64,000 bases of DNA, taken from contig NZ_MZGV01000013.1 of assembly GCF_002029235.1 (NCBI RefSeq), positions 1-64,000 on the forward strand, in the 5' to 3' direction. Origin of the DNA: Clostridium oryzae (GTDB taxonomy: Bacteria; Bacillota; Clostridia; Clostridiales; Clostridiaceae). A program made the translations under genes and the position numbers. The notes below the pieces were generated by a model that ran no database searches, had not been told where the DNA came from, and saw nothing but the letters and a program-made list of their open reading frames with translations. Below, piece after piece: positions 47,165 to 55,200 of the stretch (positions within the stretch are counted from its first letter, which is position 1; each line of letters opens with the position of its first letter).

Positions 47165-47483
47165 AGAGAGTAAAGTCAAGGTAGAAATTCAGCTGTGCTG
47201 AATTGAGGTTCCTCATTATTTTTATAATTAACAAATAATACTCAAAATGTACACATAAAAGTCATAAATATCGTTTACAATATAACCATAAGAAAGAAAC
47301 ATCCCCTTTAAAATAGTTAATATAGAACATGCAGTCGGTTGGTCCCCCACTTTCCGGCTGTTTTTTTTATGTTCCAGGAAAGCGTAGGATTTTGCAGACT
47401 TTTTATATGACGGAGAAAACTAAAGCTGTGAAGTCTGCGCGTAAACCTTCTTGATATCTTTGGTTAAGTATAAAACTCCGCCA
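47165..47483. other. Intergenic region between converging esterase and GntR genes
   Basis: It contains a short palindrome AATTCAGC tgt GCTGAATT (47186-47204), a terminator for the esterase (47332-47368) and, further right, inverted repeats (GCAGACTT/AAGTCTGC; GACGGAG/CTCCGCC) that may terminate the GntR gene. No ORF is supported. Confidence 0.5.
47332..47368 (+). terminator. Terminator after the esterase gene
   Basis: CAGTCGG (47332-47338) / CCGGCTG (47354-47360) followed by eight T residues. Confidence 0.88.
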
Positions 47484-48200
47484 TTAAACAATTAATTTAA
47501 ACTTATCACCAATACAAAGTTGCTGAGAAAGATTAAATATATCATTATTTGTATCTTGTAAAACGCTATCTATCCTTAAGAGAGGATAACCTTTGGAAAT
47601 ATTTAAAGCTTTTGCTTCTTTGGAGGAAGCAAATATAATATCAAGTGTTTTTGAAGAATGATTAAAAATAATATTATGCTTTTCTTTGAGAATTTGGTAC
47701 AAAGAAGTATCGTTGAAATTCTCATTGAATAAAAAGGAAAAAGATTCAGAGAATTTGTTTAATTCTAAAATAACTGGTTTATCATCTGCATACCGGATGC
47801 GTTCAAGCACAAGTACTTTTTCATCTGTTTTTAGATGCAATAATTCCGCTTCTTTCGGAGAAGGGTCTTCTAATGCGATTTTGATGATTCTTGCACCAGG
47901 CTTTACTCCCATCAAATTGCACATTTCTGTAAAACCGATAACTCTATTTGAAAGTCCACGCTGCAATTTTTTTTCGGCAACAAAGGTTCCTTTTCCAGAT
48001 TTTCGGTCTAGATACCCCATATTAGTTAACTTGGTCAGAGCTTTTCGAACTGTTACACGGCTTACATTGTACTGTTCGCTTAATTCGTTTTCCGTTGGAA
48101 TTTTGCTTCCAGCTGGACGTTCTCCAGTTTCAATTTCTTTTCGTAACATCTCCTCTAGCTGCTTATACAAGGGAGTTGCTATTGTATTATCTAGTTTCAT
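47484..48200 (-). CDS. GntR/HutC-family regulator of the Amadori-compound locus
   Basis: 238 residues. The N-terminal winged helix-turn-helix is ATPLYKQLEEMLRKEIETGE..IPTENELSEQYNVSRVTVRKALTKLTNMGYLDRKSGKGTFV. The C-terminal UTRA domain binds the effector, normally a phosphorylated sugar derivative. FrlR and FraR, the regulators of fructoselysine and fructose-asparagine use in enteric bacteria, are of this type. It diverges from the first deglycase gene across a 176-base region with repeated GTAT/ATAC sites. ATG 48200 is preferred over TTG 48224. Confidence 0.9.
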   Translation of the reverse strand: MKLDNTIATPLYKQLEEMLRKEIETGERPAGSKIPTENELSEQYNVSRVTVRKALTKLTNMGYLDRKSGKGTFVAEKKLQRGLSNRVIGFTEMCNLMGVKPGARIIKIALEDPSPKEAELLHLKTDEKVLVLERIRYADDKPVILELNKFSESFSFLFNENFNDTSLYQILKEKHNIIFNHSSKTLDIIFASSKEAKALNISKGYPLLRIDSVLQDTNNDIFNLSQQLCIGDKFKLIV

Positions 48201-48294
48201 ATGAATATTCCATCCTCTTATCAATATTTATGCCCGATATTTATGATTAATTATAATACATTTAAGGAACATTGTATATATTAAAAAATTCAAA

Positions 48295-48328
48295 ATACGT
48301 ATTGACAAAATGTATCATAATGTATTAT
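48295..48328 (+). promoter_or_regulatory. Promoter and GntR operator before deglycase 1
   Basis: TTGACA (48302-48307) with TATTAT at 48323 (15-base gap) or TTATCT at 48325 (17-base gap). The palindrome ATACGTAT (48295-48302) and the 21-base AAAATGTATCATAATGTATTA (48307-48327) cover it. The latter recurs at 51283-51303 with one mismatch. Binding by the divergent GntR protein is inferred. Confidence 0.6.
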
Positions 48329-48376
48329 CTTAATAATGAAACAATAAAATACACATATTAAAAGGAGAATAAGACA

Positions 48377-49366
48377 ATGGAATACAAGAGCACAGATATA
48401 AAGAAGATTATTGAGAAAATTCTAGAAGAGAAGAAAGACAAAGGCGGAGTAAAATCACTTTATTTTGTTGGGTGCGGGGGTTCATTAGGAGCTCTTTATC
48501 CAGCTAAGATCTTTATGGAAAAGGAATGTACAAGTATCAAGTCTGCATGGATCAACAGTAATGAATTTGTTCACAGCACACCGAAAGATTTTGGAGAGAA
48601 CTCTATCATCTGCCTTGCATGCCACAAAGGTAATACACCAGAGACCATCCGAGCAGCAGCACTTGGAAAGAAGATGGGAGCAACTGTTATCATTCTTACT
48701 TGGTTCCAAGAGTCTGAAATTATTCAGTATGGTGATTACATTGTACGTTATACGTTTGGTGATGAAAAAGATATTGCAGGAGAAAAAACTATATGCGGAC
48801 TGCTTGTTGCTGTTGAACTGCTGAAACAGACAGAAGGATATGAGAATTATGATAAATTCCTGCAGGGTGTTGGTATGATTAATCGTATTGTAAAGAATGC
48901 ATGTAAGCATGTAGAGAAACGAGCACAGATATTTGCAGAAGCTCATAAAGATGACAAAGTAATTTACACTATGGCAAGTGGTGCAGGATACGGCGCAGCA
49001 TATATGGAAAGCATCTGTATCTTCATGGAAATGCAGTGGATTAATTCTAGCAGCATTCACAGCGGTGAATATTTCCATGGACCATTCGAAATCACAGATG
49101 CAAACATTCCATTTGTAATTCAGATTTCAGAAGGTTCTACTCGTACACTGGATGAGCGTGCATTGAAGTTTTTAAATACCTATGCAAAACGTATTGAAAT
49201 TCTGGATGCAAAGGATCTTGGACTTTCCACAATTGATACTTCTGTAGTTGACTACTTCAACCATTCTCTTTTCAACAATGTTTATCCGGTATATAACCAA
49301 GCATTGGCTGCAGTGCGTGAGCATCCATTAACTACTCGTCGTTATATGTGGAAGGTTGAGTATTAA
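48377..49366 (+). CDS. SIS-domain Amadori deglycase (FrlB/FraB-like), copy 1
   Basis: 329 residues with two SIS folds. The segments YFVGCGGSLGALYPAKIF, the Glu of YMESICIFMEMQW (E211) and HSGEYFHGPFEI (228-239) with its His, and the end RRYMWKVEY match 6-phosphofructose-amino-acid deglycases (FrlB, FraB). These release glucose-6-phosphate and the amino acid from the phosphorylated Amadori compound. The amino acid partner is unknown. From base 48434 to the stop it is almost identical to the second copy at 56062. It leads the operon with the FrlC-like gene. Confidence 0.88.
   Translation: MEYKSTDIKKIIEKILEEKKDKGGVKSLYFVGCGGSLGALYPAKIFMEKECTSIKSAWINSNEFVHSTPKDFGENSIICLACHKGNTPETIRAAALGKKMGATVIILTWFQESEIIQYGDYIVRYTFGDEKDIAGEKTICGLLVAVELLKQTEGYENYDKFLQGVGMINRIVKNACKHVEKRAQIFAEAHKDDKVIYTMASGAGYGAAYMESICIFMEMQWINSSSIHSGEYFHGPFEITDANIPFVIQISEGSTRTLDERALKFLNTYAKRIEILDAKDLGLSTIDTSVVDYFNHSLFNNVYPVYNQALAAVREHPLTTRRYMWKVEY
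48434..49366 (+). repeat. Near-identical duplicated segment, copy 1
   Basis: These 933 bases match 56119-57051 with four substitutions seen by eye and no gap (constant offset 7685). Identity starts abruptly after 57 bases of the gene and stops exactly at the stop codon. Confidence 0.93.
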
Positions 49367-49430
49367 TATGTATGTGAGAGATGATTTCTAGCTTAGGATA
49401 GGGAAATCAATTTTTAGGGAGGATAAGGTT

Positions 49431-50258
49431 ATGGATTGTTCACAACTTTGCGCGGCTAATTATCATTACAAGCGCTATACTTTAGAATATTTTTTGAATT
49501 CTGCAGAAAGATTAGGGTTTGATGCTATAGAACTATGGGCATCAGGACCACATTTACACTTAGAGGATTTTAATAAGGATGGTCTTGATAATTTAAAACG
49601 AGCAATAAAAGCACATCATCTAAAACTTGCATGCTTCACTCCGGAACAATGTGTATATGCTATAAGTGTTTCGCATCCTGATAAGCAATACCGAGACAGG
49701 ACTATAGAATTTTTTAAACAGCATATTGAGGCTGCAGTTAGACTTGACTGTAATCAGATGGTGGTTTCTACGGGATTTGCTTATTTAGATATTGATCCTG
49801 AAGATGCATTTGGCTGGTGCGTAGATGCGTTTATCCAAATTTGTAGAAAAGCAGAAACAGAAGGTGTGACTTTAGCCCTAGAACCATTCACAAAATTTAC
49901 GACACATATATGCAATGAAGCAAGCCAACTTTTGCGCTTGCTGCGTGAGGTTAACAGCCCTATGCTTAAAGGATTAGCAGATACTGATGTTATAGCAACT
50001 ACTGGTGTTGATACTTTTGATACCTTTGTAAGTATGCTGGGCAAGGAGAACTTGGCACATGTTCATTTTGTTGACGGAAATCCTGGTGGACATCTTATTC
50101 CTGGAGATGGAAAATTAAATCTGGATAAGGTGCTGCAGACGTTAAAAAATATTGATTATAGGGGTTATTTAGGCCTTGAAATATTGGATCGTAGATATAT
50201 TATGGATCCTGAAGCAACTATGAAACAGGCGATGAACTGGTATAAAGAGCGTATCTGA
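49431..50258 (+). CDS. FrlC-like sugar phosphate isomerase/epimerase, copy A
   Basis: 275 residues, xylose-isomerase-like TIM barrel (AP_endonuc_2). ERLGFDAIELWASGPHLHLEDF is the start of the barrel, then ACFTPEQCVYAISV, LALEPFTKF, GLADTDVIA, HVHFVDGNPGGHLIPGDG and YLGLEILDRRY. These resemble FrlC, which interconverts fructoselysine and psicoselysine, so it could epimerise C3 of an Amadori sugar. Metal ligands Glu, Asp, His and Glu are all in those motifs. A distant paralogue lies at 52984. A terminator follows at 50283. Confidence 0.85.
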   Translation: MDCSQLCAANYHYKRYTLEYFLNSAERLGFDAIELWASGPHLHLEDFNKDGLDNLKRAIKAHHLKLACFTPEQCVYAISVSHPDKQYRDRTIEFFKQHIEAAVRLDCNQMVVSTGFAYLDIDPEDAFGWCVDAFIQICRKAETEGVTLALEPFTKFTTHICNEASQLLRLLREVNSPMLKGLADTDVIATTGVDTFDTFVSMLGKENLAHVHFVDGNPGGHLIPGDGKLNLDKVLQTLKNIDYRGYLGLEILDRRYIMDPEATMKQAMNWYKERI

Positions 50259-50282
50259 AGAGTTTAAATATCAGACTTCCTT

Positions 50283-50312
50283 GAGCGGTGCCTAAAAAGA
50301 CACCGCTCTTTT
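50283..50312 (+). terminator. Terminator after epimerase A
   Basis: GAGCGGTG (50283-50290) / CACCGCTC (50301-50308) with a ten-base loop, followed by TTTTAT. Confidence 0.9.
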
Positions 50313-50431
50313 ATGTCTTAAGGAAATTATGTATTTTACCAAAATATATTTTGAAGTTAATGAATTAAGATAAGAAGGCAACAGAAACAATATAATAAGA
50401 GTATTTTGTGGATATTAAGAGTTAGGGCATT

Positions 50432-50623
50432 AAAAATGGTTGCAGCCGACGTCGGCATTTGGAGTGAATTTAGCAATTACCCATGTCTTTTAGGCAAATT
50501 TCCGTTAAGATGGCGAATTGTTTGAGGCGCAGCCGAGTTATGAGCCATTAGGAGATTTGCCTAAAAGATGTGGTGTAATTGATTAATGAACGTAACCGGC
50601 CGACATAGGGTGTAACCATTTTT
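50432..50623. repeat. 190-base structured palindromic element
   Basis: The ends are a perfect ten-base inverted repeat AAAAATGGTT (50432-50441) / AACCATTTTT (50614-50623). Inside are the palindrome GCCGACGTCGGC (50445-50456) and a perfect 14-base stem TCTTTTAGGCAAAT (50486-50499) / ATTTGCCTAAAAGA (50555-50568), extended by AATTAC/GTAATT. A small apical stem ATGGC/GCCAT closes it. It could be a non-autonomous mobile element (MITE-like) or a structured RNA; no target duplication was identified. Confidence 0.7.
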
Positions 50624-50757
50624 ATGTCCTATTTCGATATTATTAATAGACAGTTCTTCCTGTCCCTCAAAATTAATCGTTTTTTCCATGTATTCCACTA
50701 AAATTCTCTCGGATTCTCTTATGCTTTGTGCTACAATATTGTTAACGTTTTTTCATT

Positions 50758-50815
50758 ATAATCTAAGATTTCTCTTAAGTTTTTGTGTATGCAAGGGTAT
50801 CTTAGATTATTTTTT
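50758..50815 (+). terminator. Terminator-like stem with no gene upstream
   Basis: A perfect 12-base stem ATAATCTAAGAT (50758-50769) / ATCTTAGATTAT (50799-50810) with a 29-base loop, followed by TTTTT. Its upstream side has no clear gene, so it may be the remnant of a lost gene or end a small RNA. Confidence 0.6.
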
Positions 50816-51028
50816 AGTCTCTAAGAATTTGTGCTTTTTCCTAATTGTGGATAACTTTCAACCATACAGGAACATAGTACATGTATGGTTGAAGAAGTAA
50901 CTATAGAATATACGAAGTAATATGAAGGTTACTTTGAAGAAAACACAATTAAGCAAATAAACAAGAAAAATAATTTGGAAGAAGTAATCTAGAAAATACT
51001 ACTTTGTAAATGCATAGAGCTGGTTAAA

Positions 51029-51080
51029 GGGGTGAGTGGCCGTAGGAGGCATTTTTGAGCCGACGGAGGTCGCTCATCCC
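51029..51080 (+). other. Hairpin in the non-coding region
   Basis: GGGGTGAG (51029-51036) pairs with CTCATCCC (51073-51080), one G-U pair included. Inside, CCGT (51040-51043) and ACGG (51063-51066) can also pair. TTGTTTTATCTTTTT follows. It is a terminator-like stem of a type often seen between clostridial genes; its role is unclear. Confidence 0.55.
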
Positions 51081-51282
51081 TTGTTTTATCTTTTTAATGG
51101 AGCTTTGATTCTATTTTTAAATTCGCATCCCTAAATTTTTTCTTAACTTAAATTAAATGTACCCGTCCAACAGATAATTCAATCATTGAATCAATAAATG
51201 GTTGGCTAAGTCTGAAATATGCAGTAATTATACCAAAATAGAAAAAATGCATTTTATGGAGTTTTTAGATTTGCTTAGCGAT

Positions 51283-51303
51283 AAAATGTATTATAATGTA
51301 TTA
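51283..51303 (+). promoter_or_regulatory. GntR operator-like box upstream of the transporter
   Basis: AAAATGTATTATAATGTATTA differs by one base from the box over the deglycase 1 promoter (48307-48327). It consists of two direct ATGTAT units ten bases apart. Confidence 0.6.
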
Positions 51304-51360
51304 CTATTTTTGAAAACGTATAAAAAACTTATATTATACAGATAAAATAAGTAATACTTA

Positions 51361-51401
51361 TTGACAAGACTCCAAAAAGAATATAATATTGTATTAGATA
51401 C
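51361..51401 (+). promoter_or_regulatory. Promoter and palindrome before the Dcu transporter
   Basis: TTGACA (51361-51366) with TATAAT at 51382 (15-base gap) or TAATAT at 51384 (17-base gap), then the palindrome GTAT tag ATAC (51391-51401). Four AATACAA-type half sites follow to 51440. The palindrome overlaps the likely start of transcription, a good position for repression. Confidence 0.55.
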
Positions 51402-51547
51402 AAAGCAATACAACTAAATACAAATGAATACAATAAAATTAAAGAGAATCTGAATTGCTTTTGTATTATTAAATTAAAAGATGTGCGCACCATCTTTAGA
51501 AAACGTGTACAAATACTAAAAATTTCAACATATGAGGAGGTAAATTT

Positions 51548-52867
51548 ATGTTCTGGGTAGAGTTGATTATTGTACTAGCTATTATTTTCTGGGGCGTTCG
51601 TAAGGGAGGAACATTTCTGGCTATGGCCGGTGGTATTGGTATGTTAATTATGACTTTTATTCTTCGTGTACCCCCATCCGATCCGCCAATCACAGTTATT
51701 CTAATTATGATTGCAGTAATCTGTGCGGCTTCAACTATGCAGGCCTGTGGAGGTCTAGAGTTTATGGTTAAGCTGGCAGAAAAGATTCTTCGTAAGAATC
51801 CGCAAATGATTACTGTTTTAGCACCAGTTATTTCTTACTTATTCACATTTATGTGTGGTACCGGCCATATTGTTTACAGCTTGCTTCCGGTTATCAATGA
51901 AATTTCCATTGAGACTGGTGTTCGTCCGGAACGTCCAATATCTGCAGCCATTGTTTCTTCTCAGCAAGCAATCACAGCATGTCCGATAGCTGCAGCTACA
52001 GTTGCAATTCTTGCTTTTATGGCGGACTCATCTTATAAGTCGGTAAACCTTTTCACATTGTTGCTTGTATGTGTTCCTGCAACATTGATAGGAACAATTG
52101 CCGCAGCATTTTCTGTTATTAAAAAGGGCAAAGAGTTAGCTGGTGATCCTGAATTTCAGGCTCGTGTGGCTGCTGGACTTATAGAGGACTTTTCAAAGAA
52201 AACAGTTGAAGAAAAACCTGCTACAAAGAATGCAAAGATTTCAGTAGCAATCTTCTTAATTGCAATGGTAGTAATTGTTGCATTAGGCGCATACAGTTCG
52301 CATCTTCCTAAATTTGCTAATGGAACTGTATTACCTATGACTTCCGTAATTGAAATCTTTATGCTTGTAGCTGCAGCAATTATGGTTATCGCTTGTAAGC
52401 TTGATAGTGATAAGATTTTGGATCAGCCAGTTTTTCGTACAGGTATGTTTGCAGTTGTTTTAGCCTTTGGTCTTTGCTGGTTAGTAAATACATTTATTGG
52501 AGACCAGTCTTCTTTCATTACTAAAAACATGTCTTCTTTAACTAAACAGTATCCTTGGATCTACATTATTGCCGTATTTATCGTTGGTGCTATCACAACT
52601 AGTCAGTCGTCTACAACAATGATCATGGTTCCCATCGGTATCGCTTTAGGTCTTCCTGCAAATATTATTGTTGCTGGATGGATAGCTTGTTCATCTAACT
52701 ATTTTATTCCTGCATCAGGTCAATGTGTTGCTGCTATTGCATTTGATTCTGCAGGTACAACAAAGATTGGAAAATTTGTATTAAATCATAGTTATATGGT
52801 TCCTGGTTTGGTTTGTACAGTTGTTTCTGTACTGGTTGCTATTGGTCTTGGTGCAATCGTATTCTAA
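51548..52867 (+). CDS. Dcu-family transporter (DcuA/DcuB/FraA-like)
   Basis: 439 residues with about ten to twelve membrane helices. The stretches IIVLAIIFWGVRKGGTFLAMAGGIG, CGTGHIVYSLLPVI, RPERPISAAIVSSQQAITACPIAAAT and SSNYFIPASGQCVAAIAFD are typical of anaerobic C4-dicarboxylate transporters. In Salmonella the fructose-asparagine transporter FraA belongs to this family. Its place among deglycase, kinase and epimerase genes suggests uptake of an Amadori compound with an acidic or amide side chain, rather than plain fumarate exchange. SD GAGGAGG precedes ATG. It starts the second transcription unit of the locus. Confidence 0.87.
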   Translation: MFWVELIIVLAIIFWGVRKGGTFLAMAGGIGMLIMTFILRVPPSDPPITVILIMIAVICAASTMQACGGLEFMVKLAEKILRKNPQMITVLAPVISYLFTFMCGTGHIVYSLLPVINEISIETGVRPERPISAAIVSSQQAITACPIAAATVAILAFMADSSYKSVNLFTLLLVCVPATLIGTIAAAFSVIKKGKELAGDPEFQARVAAGLIEDFSKKTVEEKPATKNAKISVAIFLIAMVVIVALGAYSSHLPKFANGTVLPMTSVIEIFMLVAAAIMVIACKLDSDKILDQPVFRTGMFAVVLAFGLCWLVNTFIGDQSSFITKNMSSLTKQYPWIYIIAVFIVGAITTSQSSTTMIMVPIGIALGLPANIIVAGWIACSSNYFIPASGQCVAAIAFDSAGTTKIGKFVLNHSYMVPGLVCTVVSVLVAIGLGAIVF

Positions 52868-52983
52868 TAACAATTATCAACTGTTAAATGCTTAATTGGA
52901 TCGCAGCTGGTATAGTGACTGAAACTTGCAGATTAGCTTCGGCCTGCGGTCTTTGATTTGTAAAATTAAAGGAGGTTATTCAT

Positions 52984-53799
52984 ATGAAATTTGCTCCTAT
53001 GAGCTACCATTACCTGCGTTATCCAATAACAAAATTTCTTGATAAGGTGGAAAGATCCCCGTTTGATAGTATAGATTTATACTGTTCTGCTCCACAACTT
53101 AATATGTTTGATTATCCACTCAGCCGTTTAATAAATCTGGATAAAGAGATCCGCCGCCGACATCTGAAAGTCATGGCGATGACACCTGAAAACTGCACTT
53201 ATCCTGTTAATTTCTGTACACAGGATATTATAACACGAGAATCAAGTCTTCGTTATTATCAGAGAGCAATCGATACTGCGGAGTTTTTAGAATGTCCGAA
53301 CATCCAAATAAGTACTGGATTTGGATACTTTGATGCATCGCGTGAAGAAGCATGGAAGAATTGCCGCGAATCTGTGGCACAGCTTGCGGCATACTGCGAA
53401 AAGAAGAATGTAACACTTTTCCTTGAGGAACTAAAAGTAACAACTACAAATGTACTTGTTACTAGTAAGGATCTGGCGAAGATGATCAAGGAGATTGATT
53501 CACCGAATGTGGTTGGAATGCTTGATATGGATCAGATGACTTATGCCGGAGAGACTGTAGCTGATTATTTTAATAATCTTGGTGACAAATTAAGACACAT
53601 TCATTTTAATGACCGCGGACATACAGTTCCGGGAGATGCTGATTTTCCCATGAAGGATTATTTTGATGCAATCAAGGCTCATGGATATGATGGTACATGC
53701 TCATTTGAAATATGTGATCGCCGCTATTACTGCAATCCAGATAAGGCGATTGATGATATTGTTGCATGGCTGCAGGCCAATACCGATGAGTTGAAGTAA
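52984..53799 (+). CDS. FrlC-like sugar phosphate isomerase/epimerase, copy B
   Basis: 271 residues, TIM barrel of the same family as 49431-50258 but diverged. Matching motifs: SPFDSIDLYCSAPQLNMFDYPL, AMTPENCTYPV, LFLEELKVT, GMLDMDQMT, HIHFNDRGHTVPGDADF and SFEICDRRYYCNPD. The metal ligands are conserved. Having two epimerases suggests that the locus handles two isomers (for example fructose- and psicose-linked amino acids) or acts on two substrates. Arg is often CGC/CGT here. Confidence 0.85.
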   Translation: MKFAPMSYHYLRYPITKFLDKVERSPFDSIDLYCSAPQLNMFDYPLSRLINLDKEIRRRHLKVMAMTPENCTYPVNFCTQDIITRESSLRYYQRAIDTAEFLECPNIQISTGFGYFDASREEAWKNCRESVAQLAAYCEKKNVTLFLEELKVTTTNVLVTSKDLAKMIKEIDSPNVVGMLDMDQMTYAGETVADYFNNLGDKLRHIHFNDRGHTVPGDADFPMKDYFDAIKAHGYDGTCSFEICDRRYYCNPDKAIDDIVAWLQANTDELK

Positions 53800-53899
53800 T
53801 ACTTCATTGAATTACGAATGTTATCGGAATCTGTATTTAAATAACAGAGAACTTATTATAGATTTCACTCAGAAAAAAGTAGTTATGGAGGTTTTTACT

Positions 53900-54751
53900 A
53901 TGGTTATAGATACGCATATTCATCCGGCACTATTTGCGCCAATATGCAAAGATAAGCAACGGTTTAAACAGCGTTGCGATGAGATGAATTATCATCTTAT
54001 GAGTCCGTCAGGAATTGATCTTCTGAAAAAACAATATGCCCTTGCAGATATTCAACGAGCATTTTTGTTGCCGGAAGATTGTTCTGCAGAAACCGGGGAT
54101 CCTGCTATATCAAACGATGAGATTGCAGAACTTGTTTCTTATGATAAGGACTTCTTCTATGGATTTGCTTCCGTAGATCCACGAAATGAAAATGCCAGTG
54201 AAGAATTAGAAAGAGCTTTTGATACATTGAAGTTGAAAGGATTGACGATCAATACGGCCCGGCTCCAAATGTATCCTTATGATAAGAAGTTGTATAAATT
54301 GTATGAAGTATGCAGGAAATATTATAAACCCATTATTTTTCACTCAGGAATCTGCCTGGAGCAAAATGCTTTAGCCCGCTATTCTCGTCCTGTAGACTTT
54401 GAAGATGTAATTCATGATTATCCGGATATTAATATATGTCTTACACATTTTGGCTGGCCATGGGTCCAGGAGACAGCAGCATTGTTGCTCAAATATCCTA
54501 ATGCATATGCAAATACAGCGTTGATGAATTTTGATGGACCTTATCAGATTTATCATAAGGTATTTAAAGAAGATATGGGTGAGTATTGGGTTGAACATAA
54601 TATTGCAGATAAGATCATGTTTGGTTCTGATTCTCCAAGAATCCGTCCGGTGCGAAGCAAGAGAGGCTTAGACAGCCTTGATTTTTGCTCCGAGACATTT
54701 GAAAAAATATATTACAAAAATACACTGAGATTTCTTGGAATGGAGGAATGA
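53900..54751 (+). CDS. Amidohydrolase-2 family protein
   Basis: 283 residues. MVIDTHIHP at the start carries the metal-binding HxH of amidohydrolases; KPIIFHSGICLEQN, ICLTHFGWPWVQETAALL and MFGSDSPRIRP carry further His and the catalytic Asp. The fold is a metal-dependent TIM barrel hydrolase or decarboxylase. The substrate is unknown; the context suggests cleavage of an amide, lactone or ring form of the glycated compound. ATG 53900 is chosen because GGAGG lies 8 bases upstream. Confidence 0.85.
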   Translation: MVIDTHIHPALFAPICKDKQRFKQRCDEMNYHLMSPSGIDLLKKQYALADIQRAFLLPEDCSAETGDPAISNDEIAELVSYDKDFFYGFASVDPRNENASEELERAFDTLKLKGLTINTARLQMYPYDKKLYKLYEVCRKYYKPIIFHSGICLEQNALARYSRPVDFEDVIHDYPDINICLTHFGWPWVQETAALLLKYPNAYANTALMNFDGPYQIYHKVFKEDMGEYWVEHNIADKIMFGSDSPRIRPVRSKRGLDSLDFCSETFEKIYYKNTLRFLGMEE

Positions 54752-54755
54752 GTAA

Positions 54756-55196
54756 ATGGAATTCAAACTAAAGGAAGTTGCAGTTTGTGCTGATAAGGAA
54801 TTTGAGATGATCAAGATTACAGATGAAGTAAGAAACTTCATCGCCGAAAGCGGGATCGAAAATGGAGTAGTTTTTGTTATAACGGAACATACAACAACAG
54901 GAATCACTGTGAATGAAAGCCTTCCATGCGTAGAAGCAGATATTATGGAAACTTTAGATAGACTTGCACCTGAAAATTATCCGTATAATCATAATCACTA
55001 TTTACCGAGTTATGGAACAATTGGAGGGAATGCACCTGGCCATTTAAAATCACTGTTGACAGGAAATCATTGTGTCTTTCCCATTATGAATGGAAAGTTG
55101 AAGCTTGGACATGCTGTGGATATTTATTTTTGCGAATATGATGGAATTAAAAATAGGCACTTCATGATCTATATAATGGGTGAAAGAGGGGAATAG
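54756..55196 (+). CDS. YjbQ family protein (UPF0047)
   Basis: 146 residues. The motifs VVFVITEHTTTGITVNESLP and HYLPSYGTIGGNAPGHLKSLLTG define the YjbQ family, trimeric proteins annotated as secondary thiamine-phosphate synthase with uncertain physiological role. They bind a phosphate ligand near the His-Thr-Thr site. It starts four bases after the amidohydrolase stop, so the two are coupled and may share a pathway. Why it belongs to this locus is unknown. Confidence 0.87.
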   Translation: MEFKLKEVAVCADKEFEMIKITDEVRNFIAESGIENGVVFVITEHTTTGITVNESLPCVEADIMETLDRLAPENYPYNHNHYLPSYGTIGGNAPGHLKSLLTGNHCVFPIMNGKLKLGHAVDIYFCEYDGIKNRHFMIYIMGERGE

Positions 55197-55200
55197 AAAG

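Larger units (their letters stand above)
50259..51547 (+). other. 1.3-kb non-coding region between epimerase A and the Dcu transporter
   Basis: No ORF is convincing. It contains, in order, a terminator (50283-50312), a 190-base palindromic element (50432-50623), a terminator-like stem (50758-50815), a hairpin TTCAACCATAC/GTATGGTTGAA (50857-50893), a hairpin GGGGTGAG/CTCATCCC (51029-51080), a GntR operator (51283-51303) and the transporter promoter (51361-51401). Confidence 0.75.

Noticed and set aside
48485-49078. A 197-codon minus-strand ORF, repeated at 56170-56763
   Set aside because: It lies wholly inside the deglycase genes, is duplicated only because they are, and has no SD. The sense frame carries clear enzyme motifs.
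48377-49366. Glucosamine-6-phosphate isomerase or glutamine-fructose-6-phosphate transaminase-like SIS protein
   Set aside because: The HSGEYFHGPFE segment and RRY..VEY ending, together with FrlC/FrlD-like neighbours and GntR, favour an FrlB/FraB deglycase.
50688-50900. A 70-codon plus-strand ORF in the non-coding region
   Set aside because: It runs through a perfect terminator-like stem and a second hairpin, has no SD, and its composition is that of AT-rich non-coding DNA.
51548-52867. Plain fumarate/succinate antiporter
   Set aside because: Not excluded, but no fumarase, aspartase or two-component regulator is nearby, and the surrounding enzymes match Amadori catabolism with a known Dcu-type example (FraA).
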